Origin: Gammaproteobacteria bacterium
GTDB taxonomy: Bacteria; Pseudomonadota; Gammaproteobacteria; Pseudomonadales; Pseudohongiellaceae
Assembly: GCA_029245395.1 (NCBI GenBank)
Contig: JAQWPL010000033.1
Location: forward strand, 186,001-250,000
Reading direction: 5' to 3'
Length of the DNA: 64,000 nucleotides
Position numbers and translations under genes: made by a program. Numbering within the stretch: position 1 is the stretch's first letter; each line of letters starts with the position of its first letter. The notes below the pieces were generated by a model, which did no database searches, was not told the origin of the DNA, and was given only the letters and a program-made list of their open reading frames with translations. This document shows positions 29,142-38,617 of this stretch, in pieces.

Positions 29142-30074
29142 TTAATTACATTGTCGAATTAACTGGAGATGGTTAGTGCCATTGGCTAAATCTCCAACCG
29201 GGTTGTCAGAAGAATCAATTTCCACGAAGCCATGACGGATATTGTAATAATCCATACGCACCAACACCGCAGAAAAATCCACCACCCCTGAACCTGGCGG
29301 CACAAGATGAGCCGAAGCTCCAGGAAAGTCTCCCATATCTGCCGGGGTATTGCCGTTGAAATCCTTCATGTGGCAGGACAAGGTTCTGTGACCAAATCGG
29401 TCCAGCACATCCAGGTAATCCACTCCAGCAAGGGCCATCCAACCGATATCCAGTTCACAGCGCACCAATTGAGGGTCCGTATTCCACAAGATGTGGTTGT
29501 AGGGTATTTCGCCTTCGACCGGGAAAAATTCCACGTGGTGGTTGTGATAACCGAACAGCAACCCTTCAGTTCTGAACTGGCGGCCAAGGCTATTAAGCAG
29601 CTCAGCAATGTTGTCCATTTCCTCTATGGACTGCGGACCCTGAATACGCAGACCGCCTGCTACAGGCTGAATGAAGCCCGGCGCAATGGTGAGAACCACT
29701 GTTTCGATACCCAGAATTCTTGCAGCTCGCGATACCGCTGGCACATCGATATTCTCCCCAAAGACATGGGTAAAGGTCATAGACAGATCATATCTGTCCA
29801 GTAAGGTTCGAAAAGATAGCAGTGGCATGCCAAAAACATTGTCTTCATCGGTGAGCCCGTACAATTCCACTTCCCGGATACCGGCAGCAGCCAGTGCTTG
29901 CAGGGCAGTTTCCGGATCTGCTGTCAGGGCCTCACGAATAGTATATAACTGCGCCCCGGGCAGCCGCTGGATAAAACAATCAAAATTTTGTCCCAATGCT
30001 GGAACAGAAGAAAGACTAGCCCCACCTGCAAGGATAGTGGCTTGTTGAATAATTTTTCTGCGCTGGCGATTCAT
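29142..30074 (-). CDS. Sugar phosphate isomerase/epimerase-like TIM barrel, exported
   Basis: About 310 residues from the ATG at 30074. The N-terminus NRQRRKIIQQATILAGGASL resembles a twin-arginine signal, so export in folded form is likely. The body is an AP endonuclease-2/xylose-isomerase-like barrel with VELYGL, FGYHNHHVEF and the metal-ligand blocks CELDIGWMALAG, CHMKDFNG and VEIDSSDNP. It presumably binds a divalent metal and acts on a sugar or polyol derivative; the substrate is unknown. It is 22 bp downstream of the esterase gene, so the two form an operon. Confidence 0.85.
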   Translation of the reverse strand: MNRQRRKIIQQATILAGGASLSSVPALGQNFDCFIQRLPGAQLYTIREALTADPETALQALAAAGIREVELYGLTDEDNVFGMPLLSFRTLLDRYDLSMTFTHVFGENIDVPAVSRAARILGIETVVLTIAPGFIQPVAGGLRIQGPQSIEEMDNIAELLNSLGRQFRTEGLLFGYHNHHVEFFPVEGEIPYNHILWNTDPQLVRCELDIGWMALAGVDYLDVLDRFGHRTLSCHMKDFNGNTPADMGDFPGASAHLVPPGSGVVDFSAVLVRMDYYNIRHGFVEIDSSDNPVGDLANGTNHLQLIRQCN

Positions 30075-30096
30075 ATTGCTTAATTTTATTCTGATT

Positions 30097-30960
30097 TCAG
30101 GGCAATCCATGCTTGCTAAAAAACTGAAAGATAAATTCACTGGCACTGATGTCCTGGTTTGCGCCCCTGGTTGATGAACCTGGCCAGGTATGGCCACCTT
30201 GTTCAGCTTGGTAAAAATAGATCTGGCCTGACCTATTACATGATGACCAGGTAAATAAAGCGACTACTCCTGAAATTTGAGTCTTCTCATTTGTTAATAT
30301 GCAGCTGTTGGCCTGGCGCCATTTATCCAGTGCTGTTTCCACCCCCATGCGCCAATATGGCCGCGAATTAGAACTGACTGCGTACTGGTTTACCGCGTCA
30401 TCCTTTGCATGAAAGACAATCAGGGGAATCGCTCTTACTGGAGTGCAACCATCCGGATACTGCAACCCAGCCACAAGTCCTGCTGCTGCCAGCACATCAG
30501 ATAGCTCGCAGGCAAGACGGCTACTCATTCGAGCGCCGCCAGAAAAACCGGAAGTAAATATACGGGAGCGATCAATATTTATTTTACTTGCCACATCTTC
30601 AATCATATCCCTGACAAACTGCACATCATCGACGCCAGCATCAATGTTGGCATTCCAGCTTTGTGAAGTAACAGAATTGGTGAAGACACCGGCTGGAAAA
30701 ACCACGGCAAAACCATATTGGTCGGCTAATGTATCAAAACCAGTGGTAGCCACCTGGTTTTGAGGAATACCGCCGGAACCATGAAAACTGAATACAAGGG
30801 GAATAGGTTCTCCGGAATAACTATCGGGCAGATACAGTAGAAAAAAGCGAGCTTGACCAGAAGAAGTCAGATTGTGTGAGGATAACCCTTCACTCACTTG
30901 CCCTAACAATGGCACTGAGATGATGCTTAACATAGCTACAAGCAAATACGCCCTGATCAT
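30097..30960 (-). CDS. Secreted PHB depolymerase/feruloyl-esterase-like hydrolase (LpqC type)
   Basis: 287 residues with a signal peptide (about 1-20). An alpha/beta hydrolase of the esterase-PHB family: PLVFSFHGSGG (oxyanion region), nucleophile FTSGFSGGARMSSRLAC, Asp in IVFHAKDDAVNQY and His in EQGGHTWPGSS. The predicted substrate is an extracellular ester such as hydroxyalkanoate or feruloyl polysaccharide (inference). First gene of a two-gene operon. Confidence 0.87.
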   Translation of the reverse strand: MIRAYLLVAMLSIISVPLLGQVSEGLSSHNLTSSGQARFFLLYLPDSYSGEPIPLVFSFHGSGGIPQNQVATTGFDTLADQYGFAVVFPAGVFTNSVTSQSWNANIDAGVDDVQFVRDMIEDVASKINIDRSRIFTSGFSGGARMSSRLACELSDVLAAAGLVAGLQYPDGCTPVRAIPLIVFHAKDDAVNQYAVSSNSRPYWRMGVETALDKWRQANSCILTNEKTQISGVVALFTWSSCNRSGQIYFYQAEQGGHTWPGSSTRGANQDISASEFIFQFFSKHGLP

Positions 30961-31159
30961 GTTCCTACTCCTATAATTTTTCGCTTTTCTAACATAGCAG
31001 ATTACAAATCATGATACTGCTATCCGCTTAACCCTGCCAGAATGGAGGATTGGCATAAGCGTTGATCATGGTTACTACAGTATGGGATGCGCCAGGCATC
31101 CGATAATACTTTCTCGATCTACTTGATACGCAATAGCCCGGCTGGCAACATGGCCGGGC

Positions 31160-32188
31160 ATGAATCTGCTTCCCCTCTTGAGTTCCCGTAACCAGACCCT
31201 GACCACAGCGCAGATCATGCTGCTGGTGTTGGTTGCTGCCCTTCCTGGCATTCTGGTTATGGCCGTATTTTTTGGCAGCGGCATCCTGATGAATATTGCC
31301 TGGCTGATTTTATGCGCTGCTGTGCTCGAAGCTGTCGTGCTGAAGATTCGGAACAAACCTGTTCGAAAATCACTTGGCGATTACAGCGCTGTTGTGACAG
31401 CTCTGTTACTGGCAGTTTCACTGCCACCGGCTGCGCCCTGGTGGCTTGGTCTGACTGGAATATTTTTCGCCATCGTCGTTGCCAAACATTTGTATGGCGG
31501 TCTTGGCTATAACCCCTTCAACCCCGCCATGGTCGGTTACGCCGTTTTGCTCATTTCATTCCCGGTTGAAATGACACGCTGGCTGTTGCCTTCTGGTGCA
31601 GTTGCTCAATTGCCGGATTTCAGCAGTGTGCTGTCATCCTTCCTGGGCCAAACAGCCACAACCATGGACGCTCTGGTAGGCGCCACTGCCCTGGACCAGT
31701 TCAAACTCGATCGCGGCAGTCAAACTATCGCTGAATACTGGACGGATAACCCCCTGTTTGGAACACTCTCTGGAACTGGCTGGGAATGGATCAATGCAGG
31801 CTTCCTGGCCGGGGGTCTCTACATGCTTTATCGAAACATAATCACCTGGCATATTCCCGCTGCGGTGCTTGGCACTATGGCCATGATGGCCCTTTTGTTT
31901 TATGACGGTGGTAGTTCTGCCAGTCATGGTTCACCTTTCTTTCACTTGTTCGGTGGGGCCGCCATGCTCGGCGCATTTTTTATTGCCACAGATCCTGTGT
32001 CCGGCCCGACAACAAATACAGGCAAACTTTATTACGGCGTGTTAATTGGATTGCTCATTTACAGTATTCGAATTTGGGGCAGCTATCCTGATGGCGTCGC
32101 CTTTGCCGTTCTTCTGGCTAATTTTGCGGCACCGGGTATAGACCATTTTATTCGGCTGTCAAAACAGGGAAGCTCTCATGCCGAATAA
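31160..32188 (+). CDS. rsxD: Electron transport complex subunit RsxD/RnfD
   Basis: 342 residues, an inner-membrane protein of the NqrB/RnfD family with about nine helices. The covalent FMN-attachment threonine is in ALVGATALDQF. GYNPFNPAMVGYAVLLISFP and the FFIATDPVSGPTT block are conserved. It resumes the rsx operon 4.7 kb after rsxB. Its end overlaps rsxG by 11 bp. Confidence 0.95.
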   Translation: MNLLPLLSSRNQTLTTAQIMLLVLVAALPGILVMAVFFGSGILMNIAWLILCAAVLEAVVLKIRNKPVRKSLGDYSAVVTALLLAVSLPPAAPWWLGLTGIFFAIVVAKHLYGGLGYNPFNPAMVGYAVLLISFPVEMTRWLLPSGAVAQLPDFSSVLSSFLGQTATTMDALVGATALDQFKLDRGSQTIAEYWTDNPLFGTLSGTGWEWINAGFLAGGLYMLYRNIITWHIPAAVLGTMAMMALLFYDGGSSASHGSPFFHLFGGAAMLGAFFIATDPVSGPTTNTGKLYYGVLIGLLIYSIRIWGSYPDGVAFAVLLANFAAPGIDHFIRLSKQGSSHAE

Positions 32189-32822
32189 AAGTCCTGGCAC
32201 AATTACACGAACTTCTCTTACATTGGGCGCTTTTGCTTTGCTGGCTGCCTTGTTACTCGGTGCAGTTAATGTATTAACGGCGGATCGTATCGAGACACAA
32301 CAACGGCTTGCTGAGCGTAACGCCCTCATTGAAATTTTTCCTGCCCGCTTTCACGACAATGACTTGCTTGAAGATGCCATTGCCCTGTCACCTGAGATGA
32401 CCTCGTTCACCAACATAACGCTGCTCGGACTTACAAGTGAGCGTATGGCCTATCTGGCACGGCACGGAGAAACACCTTCGGGCATCATCCTGCCATTGGA
32501 AGTGCATGATGGCTACAGCGGCGATATTATACTGCTCGTTGGTATCCTGGTTGATGGGAGCATCAGTGGCGTGCGCGTCCTGGAGCATCGGGAAACGCCT
32601 GGTTTGGGAGATAAGATCGAGGTACGCGTTTCAGACTGGATACTGGGTTTTGACGAGCGCTCTTTGGTTGGCCCTGCTTTACCACAATGGCAAGTGATCA
32701 AGGATGGCGGTCAGTTCGACCAGTTGGTGGGTGCTACTGTGACCCCAAGAGCGATCGTTAATGGCGTCAGAAAAGTGCTGGAATTTTATGAATCAAACCT
32801 TCAAGTCATCTCAAATTTATAA
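32178..32822 (+). CDS. rsxG: Electron transport complex subunit RsxG/RnfG
   Basis: 214 residues, with one N-terminal membrane helix and a periplasmic FMN-binding domain. The flavinylated Thr lies in [32 protein letters not shown] is the family signature. The stop shares a base with the start of rsxE. Full length. Confidence 0.95.
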   Translation: MPNKSPGTITRTSLTLGAFALLAALLLGAVNVLTADRIETQQRLAERNALIEIFPARFHDNDLLEDAIALSPEMTSFTNITLLGLTSERMAYLARHGETPSGIILPLEVHDGYSGDIILLVGILVDGSISGVRVLEHRETPGLGDKIEVRVSDWILGFDERSLVGPALPQWQVIKDGGQFDQLVGATVTPRAIVNGVRKVLEFYESNLQVISNL

Positions 32823-33517
32823 TGCAGACAGCGACTAAAAATATTTCCTGGCAAGGCTTATGGGGAAACAATGCCGCTCTGGTCCAACTGCTTGGCCTTT
32901 GCCCTTTGCTTGCCGTCAGTAATTCAACGGTCAACGCTTTGGGTCTTGGATTGGCGACTCTGCTGGTTTTGATAGGCTCCAACGGCATGGTCTCTTTGTG
33001 TCGCCATCAGCTTATTCCTGCCATTCGTTTGCCCGTGTTTGTGTTGATCATTGCCTCATTTACTACCTGTGCCGAGTTATTACTCCGCGCGTTTGCTCTG
33101 GAGCTGTACCAGGCACTGGGTATATTCATCCCCCTGATAGTCACTAACTGTACTATCCTGGGCCGGGCTGAAAGTTTTGCGTCGAAAAATTCCTTGCTGC
33201 CTTCACTGCTAGACGGCTTGATGACCGGCCTGGGTTTTGCCCTTGTCCTGTTGGTCTTGGGTTTATTGCGTGAGTTATTTGGCACCGGCCTCATTCTGGC
33301 CAACATGGATAGACTGTTACCTTTTGCTGGCGACTGGAGTCTTCAGATTTTTTCCGGTTACACGCCTTTCCTGCTCGCCATTTTGCCCCCTGGCGCATTT
33401 CTGTTCATGGGATTTCTCATTGCGCTGAAAAATGTAGTGGATAAACGAATGGCAAAACCGGAAGTCGCTGAAGAAGTCCTTGTTTCCGGGAGTAAGCGCG
33501 TCAGGGTGACAGGATGA
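32822..33517 (+). CDS. rsxE: Electron transport complex subunit RsxE/RnfE
   Basis: 231 residues with six membrane helices, homologous to RsxA. The conserved motifs [20 protein letters not shown] and [16 protein letters not shown] carry the two Cys ligands. Full length, 4 bp upstream of nth. Confidence 0.95.
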   Translation: MQTATKNISWQGLWGNNAALVQLLGLCPLLAVSNSTVNALGLGLATLLVLIGSNGMVSLCRHQLIPAIRLPVFVLIIASFTTCAELLLRAFALELYQALGIFIPLIVTNCTILGRAESFASKNSLLPSLLDGLMTGLGFALVLLVLGLLRELFGTGLILANMDRLLPFAGDWSLQIFSGYTPFLLAILPPGAFLFMGFLIALKNVVDKRMAKPEVAEEVLVSGSKRVRVTG

Positions 33518-33521
33518 CTGA

Positions 33522-34157
33522 ATGAACAAAAACAAACGCACTGAAATTTTTACCCGCCTGCGCAACGAAAACCCAACGCCAACAACAGAGCTGAAATACG
33601 CCTCCACTTTTGAATTACTGATTTCGGTGATGTTGTCCGCCCAGGCAACAGATGTCAGTGTGAATAAAGCCACTGCAAAACTGTTCCCTGCTGCCAATAC
33701 ACCGGCAGCAATACATGCCTTGGGAGAACAAAAACTAAAAACCTATATCAAGACCATAGGTCTGTTTAATACTAAAGCCAAAAATGTAATCAAGGCCTGT
33801 AATATTTTGGTGGAAGAGCATGGATCACAGGTACCCGACACACGCGAAGCTTTGGAAGCCCTACCCGGCGTCGGCCGTAAAACCGCCAATGTAGTGCTCA
33901 ACACAGCTTTTCGGGAAAAGGCCATGGCGGTAGACACCCACATCTTCCGGGTGTCCAATCGTACTGCAATCGCGCCAGGTAAAAATGTACTGGAAGTGGA
34001 AAAGAAACTGATGAAGTTTGTACCGGATGAGTTTCTGCTGGATGCCCATCACTGGCTTATCCTACACGGACGCTATACGTGCATTGCCCGCAAACCAAGA
34101 TGCGGATCATGTGTTATTTCTGATCTATGCGAGTACAAGAAAAAGACATTGGACTGA
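33522..34157 (+). CDS. nth: Endonuclease III
   Basis: 211 residues. A DNA glycosylase/AP-lyase for oxidised pyrimidines. The helix-hairpin-helix LPGVGRKTANVVLN contains the catalytic Lys, AVDTHIFRVSNR the catalytic Asp, and the C-terminal 4Fe-4S loop C-x6-C-x2-C-x5-C is complete. It is the usual last gene of gammaproteobacterial rsx operons, which confirms that the two rsx halves belong together. Confidence 0.97.
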   Translation: MNKNKRTEIFTRLRNENPTPTTELKYASTFELLISVMLSAQATDVSVNKATAKLFPAANTPAAIHALGEQKLKTYIKTIGLFNTKAKNVIKACNILVEEHGSQVPDTREALEALPGVGRKTANVVLNTAFREKAMAVDTHIFRVSNRTAIAPGKNVLEVEKKLMKFVPDEFLLDAHHWLILHGRYTCIARKPRCGSCVISDLCEYKKKTLD

Positions 34158-34210
34158 ATTGTAGTAGCTACGTCTATTAAAACTTAACTGGGAAGGCTCC
34201 CTCTGCCAAC

Positions 34211-34276
34211 GGCGGAGATCGGGCTGCGCCCTCTTCCGCCCTACGAACTAGTTCAAATTGGCGAACGAAGTTCGCC
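34211..34276. repeat. Chain of small palindromes downstream of nth
   Basis: GGCGGA/TCCGCC stem (34211-34240) with an inner GGGC/GCCC, the palindrome GAACTAGTTC (34245-34254) and GGCGAAC-gaa-GTTCGCC (34260-34276) follow each other directly before structured repeat copy B. Confidence 0.65.
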
Positions 34277-34304
34277 CAATAAAGTTCAATTTTTGCTCGT
34301 GTAG

Positions 34305-34420
34305 CGAGCGAAGGCCAGACAAGGCAAAAGATTTTTTGGAGGCCGGGCACAGTACAGCAAGTACGGGCGCAGGCTCAAAAAAATATTTTAACGCGGCCTG
34401 GGCGAGCGCAGCAGCGACTA
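34305..34420. repeat. Structured intergenic repeat, copy B
   Basis: Same layout as copy A (21365-21473): GGC...AGGCAAAA, a central GTAC-agcaa-GTAC hairpin, ATTTTAACG, then GAGCGCA and terminal ACTA. The outer arms differ in sequence from copy A but still pair (GATTTTTTG against CAAAAAAAT). Its end touches the argG stop codon at 34418. Confidence 0.7.
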
Positions 34421-35629
34421 TTTTTTCCGTTTGTTAGCTATGGTCCGTAGGCGGAGAGCGTTAAGTTTTATAAAGCCTTCGGCATCATGCTGATCATACG
34501 CCCCTTCATCATCTTCGAATGAGGCCACCATTTCATCATAAAGAGAAGCATCGGATTGTCTTCCTACAACAATAACATTGCCTTTATAAAGCTTAAGACG
34601 AACTGATCCGTTCACATGTTCCTGGGTCTGGTCGATCAGTGCCTGCAGGGCTTCTCTTTCCGGAGACCACCAGTAGCCGTTATAAATCAGTGACGCGTAA
34701 CGAGGCATCAGTTCATCTTTGAGATGAGCTGCTTCTCTGTCCAGGGTCAAAGATTCCATGGCCCGGTGCGCTTTCAACAGTATGGTGCCGCCAGGAGTTT
34801 CATAACAGCCGCGCGCCTTCATCCCCACGTAGCGGTTTTCAACAATGTCGGTGCGGCCTATGCCATTGGCACCGCCAATTTGATTGAGAGCCTCGAGAAT
34901 TGTTGCCGGTGATTGGTCTTCACCATTGATAGCAACGACATCACCTTTTACAAAAGTCAGGTCAATATAGGTGGGTTCATCCGGCGCGCTTTCCGGTGAC
35001 ACCGACCACATCCACATGGACTCTTCAGGTTCAGCGCCAGGATCTTCAAGAATGCCACCCTCATAGGAAATATGCAGCAGGTTGGCATCCATGGAGTACG
35101 GGGATTCATTGCCCCGCTTCTGTTCAACCGGAATATCGTGTTCTGCACAATAATCCATGAGCTTTTCACGGGAATTCAGATCCCACTCACGCCATGGTGC
35201 TATAACCTTGATGCCAGGGCTAAGCGCATAAGCGCCCAATTCGAAGCGTACCTGGTCGTTGCCTTTCCCTGTTGCTCCATGGGAAATGGCGTCGGCACCG
35301 GTTTCTTCAGCAATTTCAACAAGGCGTTTGGCAATCAGCGGTCGGGCAATAGACGTACCCAGCAAGTATTCCCCTTCATAGATCGTGTTGGCACGAAACA
35401 TGGGGAATACAAAATCACGGACAAATTCCTCGCGGATGTCATCAATATAGATTTCTTTCACACCCAATGCCTCAGCCTTGGCGCGAGCGGGCTCCACTTC
35501 CTTGCCCTGCCCAAGATCGGCAGTGAAGGTAACGACTTCACAGTGGTAAGTATCCATAAGCCACTTGACGATCACGGAGGTATCTAGTCCTCCGGAATAG
35601 GCCAGTACGACTTTCTTGATGTCCAACAT
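34418..35629 (-). CDS. argG: Argininosuccinate synthase
   Basis: About 403 residues. It joins citrulline and aspartate with ATP in arginine synthesis. The P-loop [10 protein letters not shown] and blocks [15 protein letters not shown] and [15 protein letters not shown] are conserved. The start at ATG 35629 is chosen because AGGAG lies 7 bp ahead of it; the ATG at 35635 is too close. With argD and argF at 56-58 kb it gives much of the late arginine pathway. Divergent from pyrC. Confidence 0.97.
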   Translation of the reverse strand: MLDIKKVVLAYSGGLDTSVIVKWLMDTYHCEVVTFTADLGQGKEVEPARAKAEALGVKEIYIDDIREEFVRDFVFPMFRANTIYEGEYLLGTSIARPLIAKRLVEIAEETGADAISHGATGKGNDQVRFELGAYALSPGIKVIAPWREWDLNSREKLMDYCAEHDIPVEQKRGNESPYSMDANLLHISYEGGILEDPGAEPEESMWMWSVSPESAPDEPTYIDLTFVKGDVVAINGEDQSPATILEALNQIGGANGIGRTDIVENRYVGMKARGCYETPGGTILLKAHRAMESLTLDREAAHLKDELMPRYASLIYNGYWWSPEREALQALIDQTQEHVNGSVRLKLYKGNVIVVGRQSDASLYDEMVASFEDDEGAYDQHDAEGFIKLNALRLRTIANKRKK

Positions 35630-35800
35630 CAGCATCTCCTGACGTAAAGAAAAAAAACAATAAGAAACAATCTGCAGAAACGACTTAAGCCGTATGCTAT
35701 CGGGGCACAGGCTCTCCTGCAGAAAAAGGCGGGTATTGTACCTTTCACAGCAAAAAATGCGAGATTTATGGCGCTCTCAGTCAGCCAGTCAGATTTAACC

Positions 35801-35809
35801 TGCTATAAT
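35801..35809 (+). promoter_or_regulatory. pyrC: Extended -10 promoter of pyrC
   Basis: TGCTATAAT is a perfect extended -10 element about 40 bp upstream of the pyrC ATG. No good -35 is seen, which is acceptable for extended -10 promoters. Confidence 0.65.
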
Positions 35810-35850
35810 CCTGCCCGGCAAAATGCCTGATTTCGGAAAATACGACATTT

Positions 35851-36891
35851 ATGCAGGAAATCATCCTCGCCAGACCAGATGACTGGCATCTTCATCTTCG
35901 AGACGGTTCTTCTCTAGCTGATACAGTCGCGCATACAGCCCGTGTTATGGGGCGTGCGATTATAATGCCCAACCTGTCACCACCAGTGACCACGACTGAA
36001 GCAGCGCAAGCTTACAGCGACCGGATTCGTACTCACATCCCGCAAGGCAGTAAATTTGAGCCGTTGATGACCTTATATCTGACTGATATTACGTCTCCGG
36101 ATGAAATTCAGAAAGCCAAAGACAGCGGCATAGTCTTCGGCATAAAACTGTATCCCGCCGGAGCCACTACCAATGCCAAGTCGGGGGTTACTGACATTAC
36201 ACTGACCCATGCTGTTCTTGAGCAAATGGTTGAAAATGAGATGCCATTGCTGGTCCATGGCGAATCTACCCAAAGCGAGATAGATATTTTTGACCGGGAA
36301 AAAGTTTTCATCGATGACATTCTCGCCCCCTTGGTTGAACAGTTTCCCACGTTGAAAATTGTGCTCGAACATATCACTACAAAAGACGCTGTCGATTTTG
36401 TACAGTCAGTAAGTGACAATATTGGCGCCACTATCACTCCCCAACATCTGATGTTTAATCGAAACCACATGTTGGCTGGAGGGATCAGGCCTCACTATTA
36501 CTGCTTGCCAATCCTGAAAAGGAATATCCACCAGCAGGCATTACAGGATGCGGTTGCCAGTGGTTCTGAAAGATTTTTCCTGGGCACTGATTCTGCGCCC
36601 CATGCAGTTGATGAAAAAGAATCCAGTTGCGGCTGCGCCGGTTGTTTCACTGCCCACGCGGCTATAGAACTTTATGCTGAAATCTTTGACGACCTTGGCA
36701 TCCTCAACCAGCTTGAAGCTTTTGCCAGTTTCCATGGACCGGATTTTTACGGCCTGCCCAGAAATACCGACACCATTACACTGCGCAAAGATAACTGGAC
36801 AGTTCCTGAGCATTACAGTCTGGGCGATGACAAAGTCATTCCGCTGAATGCAGGCGGCACATTAAACTGGTCACTTTCGATCAACACATAA
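35851..36891 (+). CDS. pyrC: Dihydroorotase
   Basis: 346 residues, a type II zinc dihydroorotase of pyrimidine synthesis. HxH metal site in DWHLHLRDG, carboxylated Lys in [13 protein letters not shown], further His ligands in LVHGES and LEHITT, and catalytic Asp in FLGTDSAPH. Full length; followed 12 bp later by rnt. Confidence 0.97.
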   Translation: MQEIILARPDDWHLHLRDGSSLADTVAHTARVMGRAIIMPNLSPPVTTTEAAQAYSDRIRTHIPQGSKFEPLMTLYLTDITSPDEIQKAKDSGIVFGIKLYPAGATTNAKSGVTDITLTHAVLEQMVENEMPLLVHGESTQSEIDIFDREKVFIDDILAPLVEQFPTLKIVLEHITTKDAVDFVQSVSDNIGATITPQHLMFNRNHMLAGGIRPHYYCLPILKRNIHQQALQDAVASGSERFFLGTDSAPHAVDEKESSCGCAGCFTAHAAIELYAEIFDDLGILNQLEAFASFHGPDFYGLPRNTDTITLRKDNWTVPEHYSLGDDKVIPLNAGGTLNWSLSINT

Positions 36892-36903
36892 TCAACAATT
36901 CCT

Positions 36904-37539
36904 GTGACTAAAACCCCACCTGCTACATCACTCCTGGCTGAACGTTTCCGCGGCTACCTTCCCATTGTAGTGGATGTGGAATGCGGCGGATTCAATAGTC
37001 AAACAGACGCCATCCTGGAAATAGCCGCCGTCAGTGTCGGCATGGATGAAAACGGCATCCTTGCACCTCAAGACACCTGGTTTTTCCGTGTCGAGCCTTT
37101 TCCCGGCGCAAACATGGAAGAGTCTTCACTTAAATTTACTGGCATTGACCCCCACCATCCTTTGCGTATAGCTCACAAGGAGCCTGATGCCTTTAAGGAA
37201 ATTTTTAAAAATATCCGCAAAACAATGAAAGCTGAACTTTGCACTCGTGCCATTCTGGTTGGGCACAACGCCCATTTTGATCATGGCTTTGTTAATGCCG
37301 CCGCTTTGCGTAACAATTTAAAACGCAATCCTTTCCACCCTTTTTCAAGCCTGGACACTGCCTCCCTGAGCGCACTGGCATATGGGCAAACGGTATTATC
37401 GCGAGCCTGCGAATGCGCCGGAATAGATTTCAACAATGAAGAAGCCCACTCGGCCCGTTATGATGCACAGAAAACTGCCGAATTATTCTGCATTATTGTA
37501 AATCGCTGGCAGGACCTTGGGGGCTGGCCGCTGGATTGA
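36904..37539 (+). CDS. rnt: Ribonuclease T
   Basis: 211 residues. A 3'-5' exoribonuclease that trims tRNA and other stable RNAs. DEDD-family residues: [10 protein letters not shown] (Asp, Glu), HNAHFDHGF (Asp) and [14 protein letters not shown] (His, Asp). It starts with GTG at 36904, 12 bp after pyrC, so the two are probably one transcript. Confidence 0.95.
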   Translation: MTKTPPATSLLAERFRGYLPIVVDVECGGFNSQTDAILEIAAVSVGMDENGILAPQDTWFFRVEPFPGANMEESSLKFTGIDPHHPLRIAHKEPDAFKEIFKNIRKTMKAELCTRAILVGHNAHFDHGFVNAAALRNNLKRNPFHPFSSLDTASLSALAYGQTVLSRACECAGIDFNNEEAHSARYDAQKTAELFCIIVNRWQDLGGWPLD

Positions 37540-37565
37540 CTGGCCCCGTATTAGCAGGAGAAAAC

Positions 37566-37579
37566 TTGATTGACATCAA
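37566..37579 (+). promoter_or_regulatory. Fnr/Anr binding site
   Basis: TTGATTGACATCAA matches the Fnr consensus TTGAT-N4-ATCAA exactly. Its centre is about 41 bp upstream of the start point predicted from the -10 at 37601, the class II activator position. Confidence 0.8.
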
Positions 37580-37600
37580 TGTTGATTTAGACTGATTCTT

Positions 37601-37606
37601 TATAGT
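37601..37606 (+). promoter_or_regulatory. -10 element of the universal stress gene
   Basis: TATAGT, with no -35 hexamer but the Fnr site at the right distance instead, as in class II Fnr promoters. TAAGGAG (37631-37637) is the ribosome site for the ATG at 37644. Confidence 0.6.
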
Positions 37607-37643
37607 AAATCCAGTTATTTGTGTTACTCATAAGGAGTCGGAT

Positions 37644-38450
37644 ATGGCAGGTGGTTGAAAAGTTCTCGTTATTATAGAAGCGACACATGAGCTGCATCTT
37701 GCTCTGGAACGCGCAATCATCACGTCTGAAATCAAGGAACCAGATTCCCACGTCCACCTGTTTATCAGTGTCGATGCCGAAAAGACAGCCCTGGGGGCAG
37801 ACAATGAACATCTGTACCGGGATGGCGCCTGGCTGAAGTCCAGCACTGACAAGCTTGAAAACGCAGGCGCTGCATACAGTTTCGAGCTCTGCTGGTCCAA
37901 TGAATGGCAGAAAGCCGTATTAAAAAGCGCGCAGCAATTCGAGCCTCACCATATTTTCATGCCAGATCCTCCGGGTGAAAAAAAATCGCGGTTCAGCAAC
38001 CAGCAATGGGCATTACTGCGCACATCGGTTGCGCCGGTTACCATTGTCAGGTCCAGTAATATCAAACCACGGAAAAAAATTCTGGCGGCAGTCAATATCC
38101 AGAAACATGACGAACTGGAATACGCAAGACTCAATGAAAAAATTCTCAGCGATGGCCAGGAAATTGCGAAACATTATGATGCCGACTTCTATGTGGTAAA
38201 TGCGTACAAGGACAGCATGCACTTCCCCGACAGGCAAAAAATAATGAAAATTTCCGGTCTGCCTACAGACAGGGTGCACGCACAAGAAGGCGACCCCGCT
38301 TCAGTCATATCCAGCTATGCAAAAGAAATAGAGGCCGACACCGTATTGATCGGCACCATGGCAAGACACGGCGCAGCCGCATTAATGAAAGGCAATACCT
38401 CTGAAAAAGTACTGAGCAAGCTGGATCTGGATGTAATTGCCTATTCCTGA
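37644..38450 (+). pseudogene. Tandem universal stress protein gene with in-frame TGA at codon 5
   Basis: From the ATG at 37644 (ribosome site TAAGGAG 7 bp ahead) the frame reads Met-Ala-Gly-Gly-stop (TGA 37656-37658) and then continues for 263 sense codons without interruption: KVLVIIEATHELHLALERAI (start of the first Usp domain), a second Usp domain from about residue 140 with KKILAAVNIQKHDELEY, and the ATP-site-like GTMARHGAAALMKGNTSEKVL near the end. The stop replaces what would be Trp, or a similar residue, before Lys-Val-Leu-Val. No good downstream start precedes the first domain; an internal ATG at 37959 would leave only the second domain. Likely a recent nonsense mutation, a sequence error or readthrough. 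The Fnr site suggests anaerobic induction. Confidence 0.8.
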
Positions 38451-38464
38451 TCCTGTGAACAATG

Positions 38465-38504
38465 AAAAACGGGCCTGGTTCACTTACCCTGCCCGTTTTT
38501 TTTC
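38465..38504 (+). terminator. Terminator of the universal stress gene
   Basis: AAAACGGGC (38466-38474) pairs with GCCCGTTTT (38491-38499) and is followed by a T tract. Confidence 0.85.
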
Positions 38505-38617
38505 ACCTGAAAAATCCATTTTTCCTGCCAGGCTTTATTTACTGGTAACAATGCATTGATACAGTCTATTATTGCGCCTTCCTTTTGTTGTTGTACGTAC
38601 TGAAAAATAAGAATTAG

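Noticed and set aside
37656-37658. TGA in the Usp gene as a selenocysteine codon
   Set aside because: No SECIS-like hairpin is evident right after the codon, and a Sec at this place (before the first beta strand of a Usp domain) has no precedent known to me.
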